A DNA stretch of 25,876 nt from Zoopage sp. CT-All (Eukaryota > Zoopagomycota > Zoopagomycetes > Zoopagales > Zoopagaceae), in NCBI GenBank assembly GCA_004114245.1, contig QZWS01000110.1:1-25876 (forward strand), written 5' to 3'. The position numbers and the translations under genes were made by a program. Below the pieces are notes generated by a model, which saw nothing but the letters and a program-made list of their open reading frames with translations, was not told the origin of the DNA and ran no database searches. How positions within the stretch are numbered: position 1 is the first letter of the stretch; each line of letters begins with the position of its first letter. Positions 8,795 to 16,909 of this stretch are shown piece by piece.

Positions 8795-10397
8795 GCCGGC
8801 CGTCCTGCTGCATCCGCCCGCCACCGTCGATATATCCACGCAATCTAGACATGAAAAACACACTTCTGGTTCCCACGCACGACATTTAGCAGAGGCAGCG
8901 AACGGCACTCCGACTGCGGACAGGGACAATGTTGGCAACGGCGGCCATGCTGTTGGCCTGACGCACCGCCAGCACCGCACACACTCGCACTCTACCCCAT
9001 CCACCGATGGAGTTACTGGAGGAGTATACTATCCGCAGCCGCAAACGCTGTTGGCACCATCCTCCGCTCCTGCCCCGAATGGCAGCAACGCCGCTTACAT
9101 TCGTCTTCCACATAGCGGTGTCGGCACACCGCCGCCTCTCGTGCCCTCCATCTCCCTCAATCCTGATCAGTTCAATCGCCCAATCACTTGGGAGCAGTTC
9201 CTCGACAGCATTCCCGTCATCTCTACACTGCGTCGACTCACCGACGAGAATGCCGACGGGACGTCATCCTTCAACGGAATTGACATGGAGTCAATCAAGT
9301 TCATTGGAATATGCTTGGCTTGGTACACGTGCTCGGCCATCGCATCAAACGCCGGGAAGCAGGTGTTGATGCATTACAAGTTCCCGGTCACTGTCTCTTG
9401 GATCCAATTCGCCTTCATCGCTGTCTACTGCTTTCTCTGGAGCCAGTATACCGTTGCCACGTCCGCTTCCGCTTCCAGTACCAAGCGACGCTGGGAGAAG
9501 AAGCTGATTGGACTGCAGCCTGCGTCCTATGATGTTGCCGCAGTTGTCCTTCCCCTCTGTGCCTTCCAAATCGGATCCCAAGTCCTAACCAGCATCGCCA
9601 TCTCTCGTGTCCCAGTCTCTTTTGTGCACACTGTCAAGGCTCTTTCGCCCCTTTTCACGGTCGTCGCGTACCGGGTCGTCTATGACATTGAGTACTCGCC
9701 GCGTGTATATCGCGCCCTCATTCCCCTCACTGCTGGAGTCATGTCCGTGTGCGCCAAGGATATGCACGTCCACATGGTCGGGCTTTTGTGCGCCCTTGGC
9801 TCGTGCATCATATATGTTGCACAGAATATTTTCTCCAAGCGCGTGCTTTTCAAGGATGAAGGCGTGGATGGCCGAGCACGAATGGATAAGATGAACATGC
9901 TGTTCTGGTCCGCTGTAGGCGCCTTTGTGGTGCTCGCTCCCGGCTGGTTCCTGTCCGAAGGCCGCTTCCTGCTTGCATCGTGGATCGACTCCGCAGCCGC
10001 ACCAGACTCTCTCGCAACATCTCGTCCTACCACTGCCGCCACCGACTCGCTCACTACGCTCGAAGTCGCCTTCTACCTCTGGGTCAACTGCACGGCGCAC
10101 TTTGCCCAGGCGCTGCTTGCCATCACCGTGCTCGCCAGCGCCTCGCCAGTCACCTATTCTGTTGCATCCCTCATGAAGCGCGTCGTTGTCATCACTTGCG
10201 CCGTCATTTGGTTCCGACAGCCAATTGGCGCGCTCCAGGCTGCCGGTATCGCTTGTACATTTTGGGGCCTGTGGCTGTATGACCGGGCCAAAGGCGATGT
10301 TCAAAAGGGCGAGCGTGTCGTTGCCAAGCTGCTATCCGACGGCGTCGGGTTCGTTCTCCCATTTGCCACCAGGGCACGGAGAAAGTCGGACTGGTGA
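8793..10397 (+). CDS. SLY41: Sly41-like triose-phosphate-transporter-family protein, 534 aa
   Basis: Member of the drug/metabolite transporter superfamily, TPT branch. Yeast Sly41 is an ER membrane protein that suppresses loss of the Rab Ypt1. The first 160 or so residues are low-complexity, His/Pro/Thr-rich and probably cytosolic. From about residue 165 (MESIKFIGICLAWYTCSAIA) run roughly ten membrane segments. Family landmarks are SNAGKQVL, SRVPVSFVHTVKALSPLFTVV with the conserved lysine, YVAQNIFSKRVLF, and SASPVTYSVASLMKRVVVI with the Lys-Arg pair. The open frame extends further upstream, but there it is antisense to IRC3 exons, so the ATG at 8793 is preferred; 8760 and later ATGs are alternatives. 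The gene converges on TRAPPC13 with 52 bp between stops. Confidence 0.85.
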   Translation: MPAVLLHPPATVDISTQSRHEKHTSGSHARHLAEAANGTPTADRDNVGNGGHAVGLTHRQHRTHSHSTPSTDGVTGGVYYPQPQTLLAPSSAPAPNGSNAAYIRLPHSGVGTPPPLVPSISLNPDQFNRPITWEQFLDSIPVISTLRRLTDENADGTSSFNGIDMESIKFIGICLAWYTCSAIASNAGKQVLMHYKFPVTVSWIQFAFIAVYCFLWSQYTVATSASASSTKRRWEKKLIGLQPASYDVAAVVLPLCAFQIGSQVLTSIAISRVPVSFVHTVKALSPLFTVVAYRVVYDIEYSPRVYRALIPLTAGVMSVCAKDMHVHMVGLLCALGSCIIYVAQNIFSKRVLFKDEGVDGRARMDKMNMLFWSAVGAFVVLAPGWFLSEGRFLLASWIDSAAAPDSLATSRPTTAATDSLTTLEVAFYLWVNCTAHFAQALLAITVLASASPVTYSVASLMKRVVVITCAVIWFRQPIGALQAAGIACTFWGLWLYDRAKGDVQKGERVVAKLLSDGVGFVLPFATRARRKSDW

Positions 10398-10449
10398 GAA
10401 GATATATTTTGCCTGTAGTATTAATACATCGACATTTTTTTGGCAAGTC

Positions 10450-11955
10450 TCACATCTCATTGTCATCGGAATCGGCAAGCGTGCCGGAGCGCAGCTTCCG
10501 TGCAAGTTTACCCGATCCAACATCCACCGCAACTTCAAACTGCCCCTCCTCTTCCTCGCCAAACGCCTCATGCTGCACCACAAACACCTCGGCGAGTTCA
10601 ACATCCCGACTCTCCCCGCTCACATAGTCCGATACCCGCACTCCACCAACCGTGTGCAGTCCTGGCGCGAGCGGCAAAAACTCTAGCTGCACATCCACGC
10701 CATCGCCTGGGCGCACCTCGCCCAATGACCGCGATGCTTGCCCACACAACAGCACTGCACCCATTTTGGCCTTGACGGCAGAGAGTTGGATCTTCATCAT
10801 CGCTTCGGTGCGGTTCACGACCCGCGCATGCACGGTAAATGATCGCTCAACACGAATTGCATTCGGCTGGTCGGGAATCGAGGAGACGACGCGCTGGGTG
10901 ACAACCTGGATGAGCTCGGGCTGCGGCACTCGGCGCGTGAGCTGCGATGTCTGTAGCCGGCCAGTTTCTCCAAATGGGAACCGCCATACAATGTCCAGCT
11001 TGCCGAGCGTGTTGGACTTGAACGTGTCGAGCAGCTGGCCCGGAGTGCGCGGCGAGAGTAGATAGAGGTATTGGCGTGTATCCGTTGGTTGGAGGAAATC
11101 TCGCGCACCAAAGATCGATTCGCGCTCGTCACCATCCTGGCCGGAATCGGAATCCGACGCAACGGGCAGGGAAGACGCCACAACATATTGCTTGGGCTTT
11201 TGCTCCAGTGTTGCCTGAACGGATGGTGGGGAAATGACGCTATTGACATCGCGGACCTTGAAGCAGGGCACTGGCTCCATGCTCATCCATTCCAGCGCCA
11301 TTGGGTCCTGCGTGATGTTTTGCACCTGGACCTCCAGAAACACTCGCCCGTCGACCCGCGAATTCACCTTGGTTTTGACGGCCAGCGGATTCATGACCTG
11401 AAACTTGTAGAATTTTCGGAAGAACCGCCGCTCGTCTTTTGCGATGGCCGTCGACACGGGACCACCGGGGGCATGGCGAGAGGTATAGTGCACCGCGCAC
11501 ACCAACACATGCACGCCCAGCTCCTTGATTTCATGCCGCAGAAGGAACTCGCACAGCTCGAGCGGTTTTAAAATGGGTCGCGGGTGGTTGGAGGTGTCCA
11601 CCAGCAGGAAGCGCTGTGTCGCGGTCTGCAGCTCAATCTTCACAGCAACGTCGCGGGCCACCTCCCTCGAGGAGTCATTCGTCAGCGCCACGTATGCCGG
11701 AAACGACTGCCCGAGGTATATTGACCCGAATGTGGCAGGAAGACTGAGCTGGGAGTCCTCGTCGATGCCGCGGAGGTGGTCGGCAGCCGCGGGGGTGAAG
11801 GGGAGAGCGGGTGCGGCAAAGGAGGCGAGCTGCGGACGCGAGAGCCGCATGACGCGGAGGCTGAGCTGGTGCGGGTCCGCACGCGAGGACGCCGGTGCCG
11901 CGGGGTCTGGCTTGACGACCAGGCTTGGCGGCAGCGAAGGGTAGGATGCAGCCAT
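10450..11955 (-). CDS. TRAPPC13: TRAPP complex subunit 13 (DUF974), 501 aa
   Basis: Subunit of the TRAPP tethering complex, which activates Rab GTPases in ER-Golgi and Golgi traffic. Recognised by the DUF974 core: LSLPATFGSIYLGQSFPAYV, then TNDSSREVARDVAVKIELQT, a C-terminal HEIKELGVHVLVCAVHY segment, FRKFYKFQVMNPLAVKTKV and FLEVQVQNITQDP. These are in family order. The second half has immunoglobulin-like beta segments ending in VRPGDGVDVQLEFLPLAPGLH, then an acidic C-terminus. The fungal protein is longer than the human one, mainly through an extended N-terminus and inserts near the middle. The ATG at 11955 is the first in frame; upstream codons to 12009 have no ATG. Single exon. It lies downstream of receptor 2 in the same direction. 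Confidence 0.88.
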   Translation of the reverse strand: MAASYPSLPPSLVVKPDPAAPASSRADPHQLSLRVMRLSRPQLASFAAPALPFTPAAADHLRGIDEDSQLSLPATFGSIYLGQSFPAYVALTNDSSREVARDVAVKIELQTATQRFLLVDTSNHPRPILKPLELCEFLLRHEIKELGVHVLVCAVHYTSRHAPGGPVSTAIAKDERRFFRKFYKFQVMNPLAVKTKVNSRVDGRVFLEVQVQNITQDPMALEWMSMEPVPCFKVRDVNSVISPPSVQATLEQKPKQYVVASSLPVASDSDSGQDGDERESIFGARDFLQPTDTRQYLYLLSPRTPGQLLDTFKSNTLGKLDIVWRFPFGETGRLQTSQLTRRVPQPELIQVVTQRVVSSIPDQPNAIRVERSFTVHARVVNRTEAMMKIQLSAVKAKMGAVLLCGQASRSLGEVRPGDGVDVQLEFLPLAPGLHTVGGVRVSDYVSGESRDVELAEVFVVQHEAFGEEEEGQFEVAVDVGSGKLARKLRSGTLADSDDNEM

Positions 11956-12008
11956 GGGACGGAATGTCAGGAGATTTGCATGATGCCAACAGTCTGGTGT
12001 GGTCTGCA

Positions 12009-12067
12009 CTTGTAATCGGACAATGAGAATGCTAGCGCTTTACTCTCTCTTGTAATCGGACAATGAG
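12009..12067. repeat. 19-bp direct repeat with 40-bp period
   Basis: The sequence CTTGTAATCGGACAATGAG occurs at 12009-12027 and again at 12049-12067, identical in both. Between them lies GAATGCTAGCGCTTTACTC, which resembles 18853-18871 at the 3' end of the RhoGAP gene (17 of 19 positions). The block sits between receptor 2's stop and the TRAPPC13 start. Confidence 0.8.
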
Positions 12068-12089
12068 TTCTGATTAAATATGCTATGCG

Positions 12090-13952
12090 TCAGGTACTCT
12101 CTGGTTGTGATGATGCTATCTCCACCGTCTTTGCAGGCGATGGGTCATGCGCTGCTCCAAAGCCGGGGCTGCTGGTACAAGGCTGGCTCTGCGGCTGTCG
12201 CGCCCGGACGGCATGCTCCGATGCTCTCCGGAGCCAGGAGAAGGAGTTCGATGAGTCGTGCGGCTCGTGGTCATCTTCAATGGCCGGGCTTACGGCAAGG
12301 TCATAAATATCGCTGCTGTCTTCCTCGCCATCGTTGGGGGTATCCGACGCGTCTGTCTTGCACTCCGCGCCCAAATATATCTCCTCAACGTCCGAAAGAC
12401 TTTGCCTTTGAAAGGAGGTGCTTCTTCGATTGGGTGGGGACTGTAACCGCCAGGAAGACAGGGTCTCAATCGATGCCCCTTGTCCAGCGGCGTCCGCAGC
12501 GACGCCCATATCCGCCATCCATTGGGCCGAGTCCTTGCGCGCTGGGTGGTATCGTTGACGGCTTTGCACCGCACCAAATCCCTGAGTTCTGAGGTCGAGC
12601 TCGTGCAGACTGATAACCGACTCCTTGCGCGCACCAAAACTGGCGGCCACAGCGGGCAGCGGTATACGATGCCTGCCTCGCAGATGCTGCCGACATCGTC
12701 GCTTCACCACGCCGTCAGTCTTGCGCACCAAGTACAGGAACATTACGAGACCGAACAAGCCTCGGATGGAGCCAAACACGGCGCGCATCATCAGCACGCT
12801 GTATTCTTCCTCGCGCGTGACGATAAAGTATATGCGGCTGGCGAGACCAGGCATCCAGCTAAGACAAAAGACGAGAAGGTAGGCGAGCACGCCGGTGGCG
12901 AACCGCCGTAAATTGTTTCTGCGTCGATTGTGGCGTGCCAGAGTGGCAGGTGATGAGAACAGTGAGGAGGGATTGCGCTGCTTTGGATCGCCGGTGGCGC
13001 CCACGCCATCTTCGACGGTGAGGCATTGAGATTGCCGCCCGAAGAACCGTGTGGTAAACTTGACACGGGTTGAACCGAATGTTGTCGGCATGTAGACGTG
13101 ACTGAGCGATGGCCGGGCGGTGGTAGTGCGGGCGGTGGCAGCGGCTGGCAGTGGCGACGAGGACGAGGATGAAGACGAGGGCTGCGTCGACGCAAGGTGC
13201 TGCGGGATGGGCACTGTTGCCGCCGCCATGGCCAGCATTACTTGCTCCCGCGACCGCTGCATAACTCTCTCTGTATGCCAGATCTTGATTCCGACGGCGC
13301 CAAATATGGCAAACGTGATGAAGAAGACGAGCACGACCGGGACATACAGCACAAAGATCTGGATCCAGGGGTAGGTATCGCTGATCCAGCACCAGGTCAC
13401 GGAGGTGCCGTAGACGGGCCCGCGGGATTGTGGCTGGGAGGCGTCCTCGCCGACCCAGACCCAGGGAAGGGAGACGGCGAGCGAGGTGAGCAGGGCAGCA
13501 AGCGCCCATACGCGGTCCCATCGGCGGACGGCAGCCGGCGCCGATTGATGGCGCGATCGACACACGATATGGTACAGGCAGCCAGCGATGAACACGGACC
13601 AGAGCAGGGAGAACATGTCTGCGGTTTGCAGGATTACAGCCTGCGCCTGGCACTCGAGATTCACCTCCACCTTTATCGACCCAGAGGGTTTATCCCAGAC
13701 ATTGGAGTAGGTGGGCAGGGCGCCGAAGAGCTTGGACGCGGCGGAAAGACAGTCGCCGAGTGCGGCAAACAGCAGCGGGCGGGATAGCGCCGAGTGAGGC
13801 CGTGGGTCAAAGAAATAGAAGAATATGACGCAGAAGGCGCCGATGCAGCCGACAACAGAGAAGCAGCGGGTGGCGAGGCTGAGCGAGAAGAGCTGATCGG
13901 ACGTGAGGCGGGTTGCAGCGGCGGTGGGTATGGACGCCGGCAACGCCAGCAT
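12090..13952 (-). CDS. cAMP-receptor-like seven-helix GPCR (receptor 2), 620 aa
   Basis: Plasma-membrane receptor paralogous to receptor 1; ligand unknown. Helices lie at about residues 29-48, 58-78, 105-130, 147-166, 196-222, 349-369 and 385-407. TWCWI (186-190) marks the cAMP-receptor-like class, and C188 can bridge to C101 in VNLECQAQAVILQ. Here loop 2 is short while loop 3 is long (about 225-348) with a serine run and basic clusters, the reverse of receptor 1. The tail of more than 200 residues carries Ser-rich and acidic stretches and FSWLRRAS (571-578), matching FEWLRQAS in receptor 1. LRRAS fits the basophilic-kinase (PKA) consensus. The ATG at 13952 opens an intron-free frame. It is followed by TRAPPC13 on the same strand; the long upstream flank is AT- and repeat-rich. 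Confidence 0.87.
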   Translation of the reverse strand: MLALPASIPTAAATRLTSDQLFSLSLATRCFSVVGCIGAFCVIFFYFFDPRPHSALSRPLLFAALGDCLSAASKLFGALPTYSNVWDKPSGSIKVEVNLECQAQAVILQTADMFSLLWSVFIAGCLYHIVCRSRHQSAPAAVRRWDRVWALAALLTSLAVSLPWVWVGEDASQPQSRGPVYGTSVTWCWISDTYPWIQIFVLYVPVVLVFFITFAIFGAVGIKIWHTERVMQRSREQVMLAMAAATVPIPQHLASTQPSSSSSSSSPLPAAATARTTTARPSLSHVYMPTTFGSTRVKFTTRFFGRQSQCLTVEDGVGATGDPKQRNPSSLFSSPATLARHNRRRNNLRRFATGVLAYLLVFCLSWMPGLASRIYFIVTREEEYSVLMMRAVFGSIRGLFGLVMFLYLVRKTDGVVKRRCRQHLRGRHRIPLPAVAASFGARKESVISLHELDLRTQGFGAVQSRQRYHPARKDSAQWMADMGVAADAAGQGASIETLSSWRLQSPPNRRSTSFQRQSLSDVEEIYLGAECKTDASDTPNDGEEDSSDIYDLAVSPAIEDDHEPHDSSNSFSWLRRASEHAVRARQPQSQPCTSSPGFGAAHDPSPAKTVEIASSQPEST

Positions 13953-14040
13953 GGGCTAGACAGCGGTATGTTTTGATCGTATTGCGCGAGATTCGGTGTA
14001 TTGGGGCGTTCTATGCAAGAAGGGGCTTTGGATGGCGAGG

Positions 14041-14102
14041 ATGGCGCGTGGCTGATGGATGGCGCGTGGCCACGAGGCTGAGAGTGCGAGTGCGAGTGCG
14101 AG
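14041..14102. repeat. Short tandem and direct repeats upstream of receptor 2
   Basis: ATGGCGCGTGGC occurs at 14041-14052 and 14059-14070, and GAGTGC is repeated three times from 14082 to 14099. They lie 90 to 150 bases upstream of the receptor 2 ATG, probably in its leader or core promoter. Confidence 0.6.
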
Positions 14103-14808
14103 GCTGCGAATAGTGCGCCTAGTTAACATTGTTTGGTGGTTGCACTGCACGAGAGTAGCTGGGAGATTAGCTGAACGTGCATCCTACTAAAATGAGGAAA
14201 GCAGGAGGTGGACAGCGCTTGGCTCTTTTGAATAATTAAGGCAGGTGCCTAAAATAAGCACCCTGAGCATATGGCCTGCTTAGCCTCCCTGCCTCACTGG
14301 AAGTAAAAAAACCTCCAAATAGACCATGGGTGTTATGCCGCCCAGGTCTGGGGGGCCTGGGGGTACACAAAATGTTGAAATATAGAGTAATTTGGGCAAG
14401 ATTAATAGGATATAGGGCTGGAAGATGTAGCAGAAGAAAGTTTTCTTTTACAAGGCCATGTGGCCATAACAGTCTCTTATACTACTGAATGGCACTATTC
14501 AAAAGTAGCTGCCATATCTCAACACAAAATACCAGGGATGTGAAGAGAGGGTAGTATAAAGTGTGTTGATTGCACAGAAAAGACACTAGATTGCTCAACC
14601 AGGGATTACATTATAACACTGTTAAGGTATGCCTTATATATAGAAATTGTAGTGTTGTAACAATTGGGCCACATGGCTGTCAGGGCCATTGTGATGGGGG
14701 GTTTTTGTATGAGAGTGGGAGGTTGTGGGGCGTGTGTGTCTTGTGGAACACAGAGTTATATTCTTGGAGGCATACCTTTGGGGCACACCTTATATACATA
14801 AAAGTTGT

Positions 14809-14852
14809 GCTATAAATAGCCTAACAAGCTATTTGTAGCCTGTGGTTGCTTC
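14809..14852. repeat. Hairpin repeat unit, copy 1
   Basis: GCTATAAATAGC (14809-14820) and GCTATTTGTAGC (14828-14839) form an inverted repeat with 11 of 12 matches and a 7-nt loop, followed by CTGTGGTTGCTT. The same arrangement recurs at 15401-15444. Confidence 0.65.
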
Positions 14853-15160
14853 ACACACCACAGCCATACCCCTTGTAGTGACAGTCTTGTCTTTTCTTTG
14901 TGTAATCAACACAGGTTTCTCCGCCCTCCTTGCATCCCTTGCACTCTGCCTGCCCCCGGGCCCCTCCTGGCCCAGGCGGACGTTACAATGGCCTCTAGAG
15001 TATAGCAAGCTAAGCCGGGCCTAACTCTAGTAGTCTCTTTTCTCTCCATTGGGTCAACACAAATATATCCTTCTTTGTCATTGACCCTTCTGAGTATCCC
15101 ATTGTAACAAGTGTGGTGGTAGGCAGTATATTTCATAGAACACTATACTGTCTATACTGG

Positions 15161-15240
15161 TATGGTGCAATAGTAGAAAAGTAGCAGTCTCTTTTCTGAT
15201 ACATTAAGTTCTACAAGACTTACTCTGTACTACACCATAA
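15161..15240 (-). repeat. Dispersed repeat, copy B (inverted relative to 415-494)
   Basis: The reverse complement matches 415-494 at about 71 of 80 positions. The centre of this repeat also pairs imperfectly with a forward partial copy near 15352-15372, about 140 bp away, so the local structure is an inverted pair. Confidence 0.75.
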
Positions 15241-15400
15241 ATGGTGCCAGGATTAATAATAACCTAATGTATTTCCAATATAGAAGGCAGAAAAAAAAGA
15301 CTACTGCAACACTCTGCTACCCACACTATGTAACCATATAGCACAAACATAATGTATCTGAAAAGTGACTACTATTGCTACCCTACACCACACAAAGCAT

Positions 15401-15444
15401 GCTATAAATAGCCTAATATAGCTATTTCTAGCCTGTGGTTGCTT
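15401..15444. repeat. Hairpin repeat unit, copy 2
   Basis: GCTATAAATAGC (15401-15412) and GCTATTTCTAGC (15421-15432) form an 11-of-12 inverted repeat with an 8-nt loop, again followed by CTGTGGTTGCTT. Loop and flanks differ from copy 1 while the arms are nearly unchanged. Confidence 0.65.
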
Positions 15445-15632
15445 TATACACTATATATTTTTAAAATAAATGCTTTTAAAGTACAACAACCATCACTTAA
15501 AACATTCAGAAGTAGACTGAAAGCATGAATATCAATGGGAATGAGACAGTTGGCAAATTTTTTTTCACATTGATTTTTCTAGTGAAAAAGTATATGCATA
15601 TTTATTATTTATTTAATGCCACGTCAAATACT

Positions 15633-15704
15633 GGTCATATGGCCCAATGGTTAAGGCGCCCGCCTACGGAGCGGGAGACTCCAGGTTCGAGTCCTGGTAT
15701 GATC
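15633..15704 (+). tRNA. tRNA-Arg (anticodon ACG)
   Basis: A 72-nt cloverleaf without intron. The acceptor stem pairs GGTCATA with TATGATC, with one G-T wobble. The anticodon stem CCCGC/GCGGG encloses the loop CTACGGA with anticodon ACG at 15666-15668. The T arm is CCAGG-TTCGAGT-CCTGG. Internal Pol III promoter boxes are present: A box TGGCCCAATGG (15640-15650) and B box GGTTCGAGTCC (15684-15694). The ACG anticodon, after deamination to inosine, reads CGU, CGC and CGA. A T5 terminator follows at once. It stands alone in AT-rich DNA. Confidence 0.95.
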
Positions 15705-15705
15705 A

Positions 15706-15710
15706 TTTTT
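15706..15710 (+). terminator. Pol III terminator (T5) of tRNA-Arg
   Basis: Five T residues begin two bases after the tRNA 3' end, which is the usual RNA polymerase III stop signal. Confidence 0.8.
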
Positions 15711-16244
15711 GCAGCTGTCGATCTGCACAATCCAGCTCGCAAACTTTCAAATAGTCATGCTTATCATCGTTCAATTGCTAGTATTTTGTATTGTCATTAA
15801 TATTGCACACTTTAAATTACTGTGTTGTATAATATTATCTTGCAGTACAGTATTCATATGTGCTGTCTGGTCCAAGGGGGCAGCATATCCCTTGGAAATT
15901 CTCCTATGCTGGCTATATAGCATACACCTTTACCAAAATGCACTTGTAAGGACCAGGCAGTGTAGCCATTGAGATGTGCACTATTCCCTATCCATGATTG
16001 ATGGAACAACATGACTTCTGATGACACAGAGATAATCTGCCAGTATTGGACTGTGACTTTGACGGCACAACCTGAATGGACGGATGGCAACGTGTCGTTG
16101 GGGCCGCCACATATACGACGCAAATTGCCCAGGATGGAAATAAATTGGCTTCCTCTGCTCACCACCTCAGCCGCCTCCGAGTGCCTCCACTCGTACACAT
16201 CGTCTCTACTACCGTCGCCTACTCTCTCGTAATACTTCCCCAAC
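15711..16244. promoter_or_regulatory. Upstream region of the GPI-anchored wall protein gene
   Basis: No gene is supported in this 534-bp stretch. It is AT-rich at first and turns pyrimidine-rich in the last 100 bases before the ATG at 16245 (CCTCTGCTCACCACCTCAGC and similar), as in leaders of highly expressed fungal genes. The short ORFs within it show no domain. Confidence 0.4.
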
Positions 16245-16826
16245 ATGAAGTTCTACTCTGTCCTGATCGCCGTCGCCGCGCTCCTTGTCAACTCCGTTGC
16301 GGCCGACTTTCTCATCACGTCCCCCGTGGCTGGCACCGTTTGGCAGGCCGGCCAGCCCATGACCATCACCTGGGTGCCGACAGGTCCAACCGGGTTCGAC
16401 CCCAACGGCAACGTGCAGATCGAGGTCCTCCGCGGCGACCCGAATGCGCTGACGCTCGTCGGCGCCATTGGCGCCGTCAAGGAAACCTCCAGCTCCTTCA
16501 CCTTCACGCCCCCGCCTACGTGGGTCAACGGCGCCGATTACGCCATCCGGATGGGCACTCGGTACTCGGCCATGTTTTCGGTGGCGGGCGGTGCGGCCAC
16601 CGGGCCTGCCAACCCACCGGCGCCTGCCGCCACGCCTCCGTCGCCCTCAACCCCCCTGCCAACCACCAACACCACCGCGCCGTCCTCGACCCCGAACAAC
16701 TCCTCCAACTCAACCGTGCCGCAGCCCACTGAAAACAACAGGACCGCGATGGCTGCGGCTTCCGGCAAGGTGTCGGCCTCCATCGCCGCCCTTGTCCCCG
16801 TCGGTGTGGCGCTGTACTGGCTGTAG
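16245..16826 (+). CDS. Kre9/Knh1-family GPI-anchored wall protein, 193 aa
   Basis: Cell-surface protein of the Ser/Thr-rich GPI-anchored family (PF10342-like), often linked to beta-1,6-glucan and wall assembly. Residues 1-20 are a signal peptide ending in VAA before DFLITSP. One domain follows (about 21-115), with the family hallmarks SPVAGTVWQAGQPMTITW (26-43), VQIEVLRGD and ADYAIRMGT. A Pro/Ser/Thr/Asn linker (about 118-166) is probably heavily O-glycosylated and has several NxS/T sites. The end is a GPI signal: small residues at about 170-174 followed by a hydrophobic run to the C-terminal WL. A pyrimidine-rich leader precedes the ATG. The next gene starts only 83 bp after the stop on the same strand. 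Confidence 0.9.
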   Translation: MKFYSVLIAVAALLVNSVAADFLITSPVAGTVWQAGQPMTITWVPTGPTGFDPNGNVQIEVLRGDPNALTLVGAIGAVKETSSSFTFTPPPTWVNGADYAIRMGTRYSAMFSVAGGAATGPANPPAPAATPPSPSTPLPTTNTTAPSSTPNNSSNSTVPQPTENNRTAMAAASGKVSASIAALVPVGVALYWL

Positions 16827-16909
16827 ATGTGCACTGGTGCGTTGCTAGATTGCTGCTGATTAAATGAATGTGTATGTTGCATGCTGCGTCGCGTCCTGTT
16901 TTCCCAACC

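Larger units (their letters stand above)
13953..15632. other. AT-rich, repeat-bearing gene-free region
   Basis: No protein gene is supported over 1.7 kb. The part next to receptor 2 holds simple repeats: ATGGCGCGTGGC twice (14041-14052 and 14059-14070) and GAGTGC three times (14082-14099). From about 14200 on, the base composition becomes AT-rich. It contains two related hairpin units (14809-14852 and 15401-15444), the repeat copy at 15161-15240 and a partial third copy near 15352. The ORFs present are short and show no domain. It probably consists of decayed transposon-like DNA plus the receptor 2 promoter. Confidence 0.6.

Noticed and set aside
12010-12089. Extension of TRAPPC13 beyond 11955
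   Set aside because: The upstream codons contain no ATG, and the region holds the 19-bp repeats and receptor 2's 3' flank.
14906-15136. Minus-strand ORF in the repeat region as a transposon gene fragment
   Set aside because: No zinc knuckle, protease, reverse transcriptase or transposase motif is visible.
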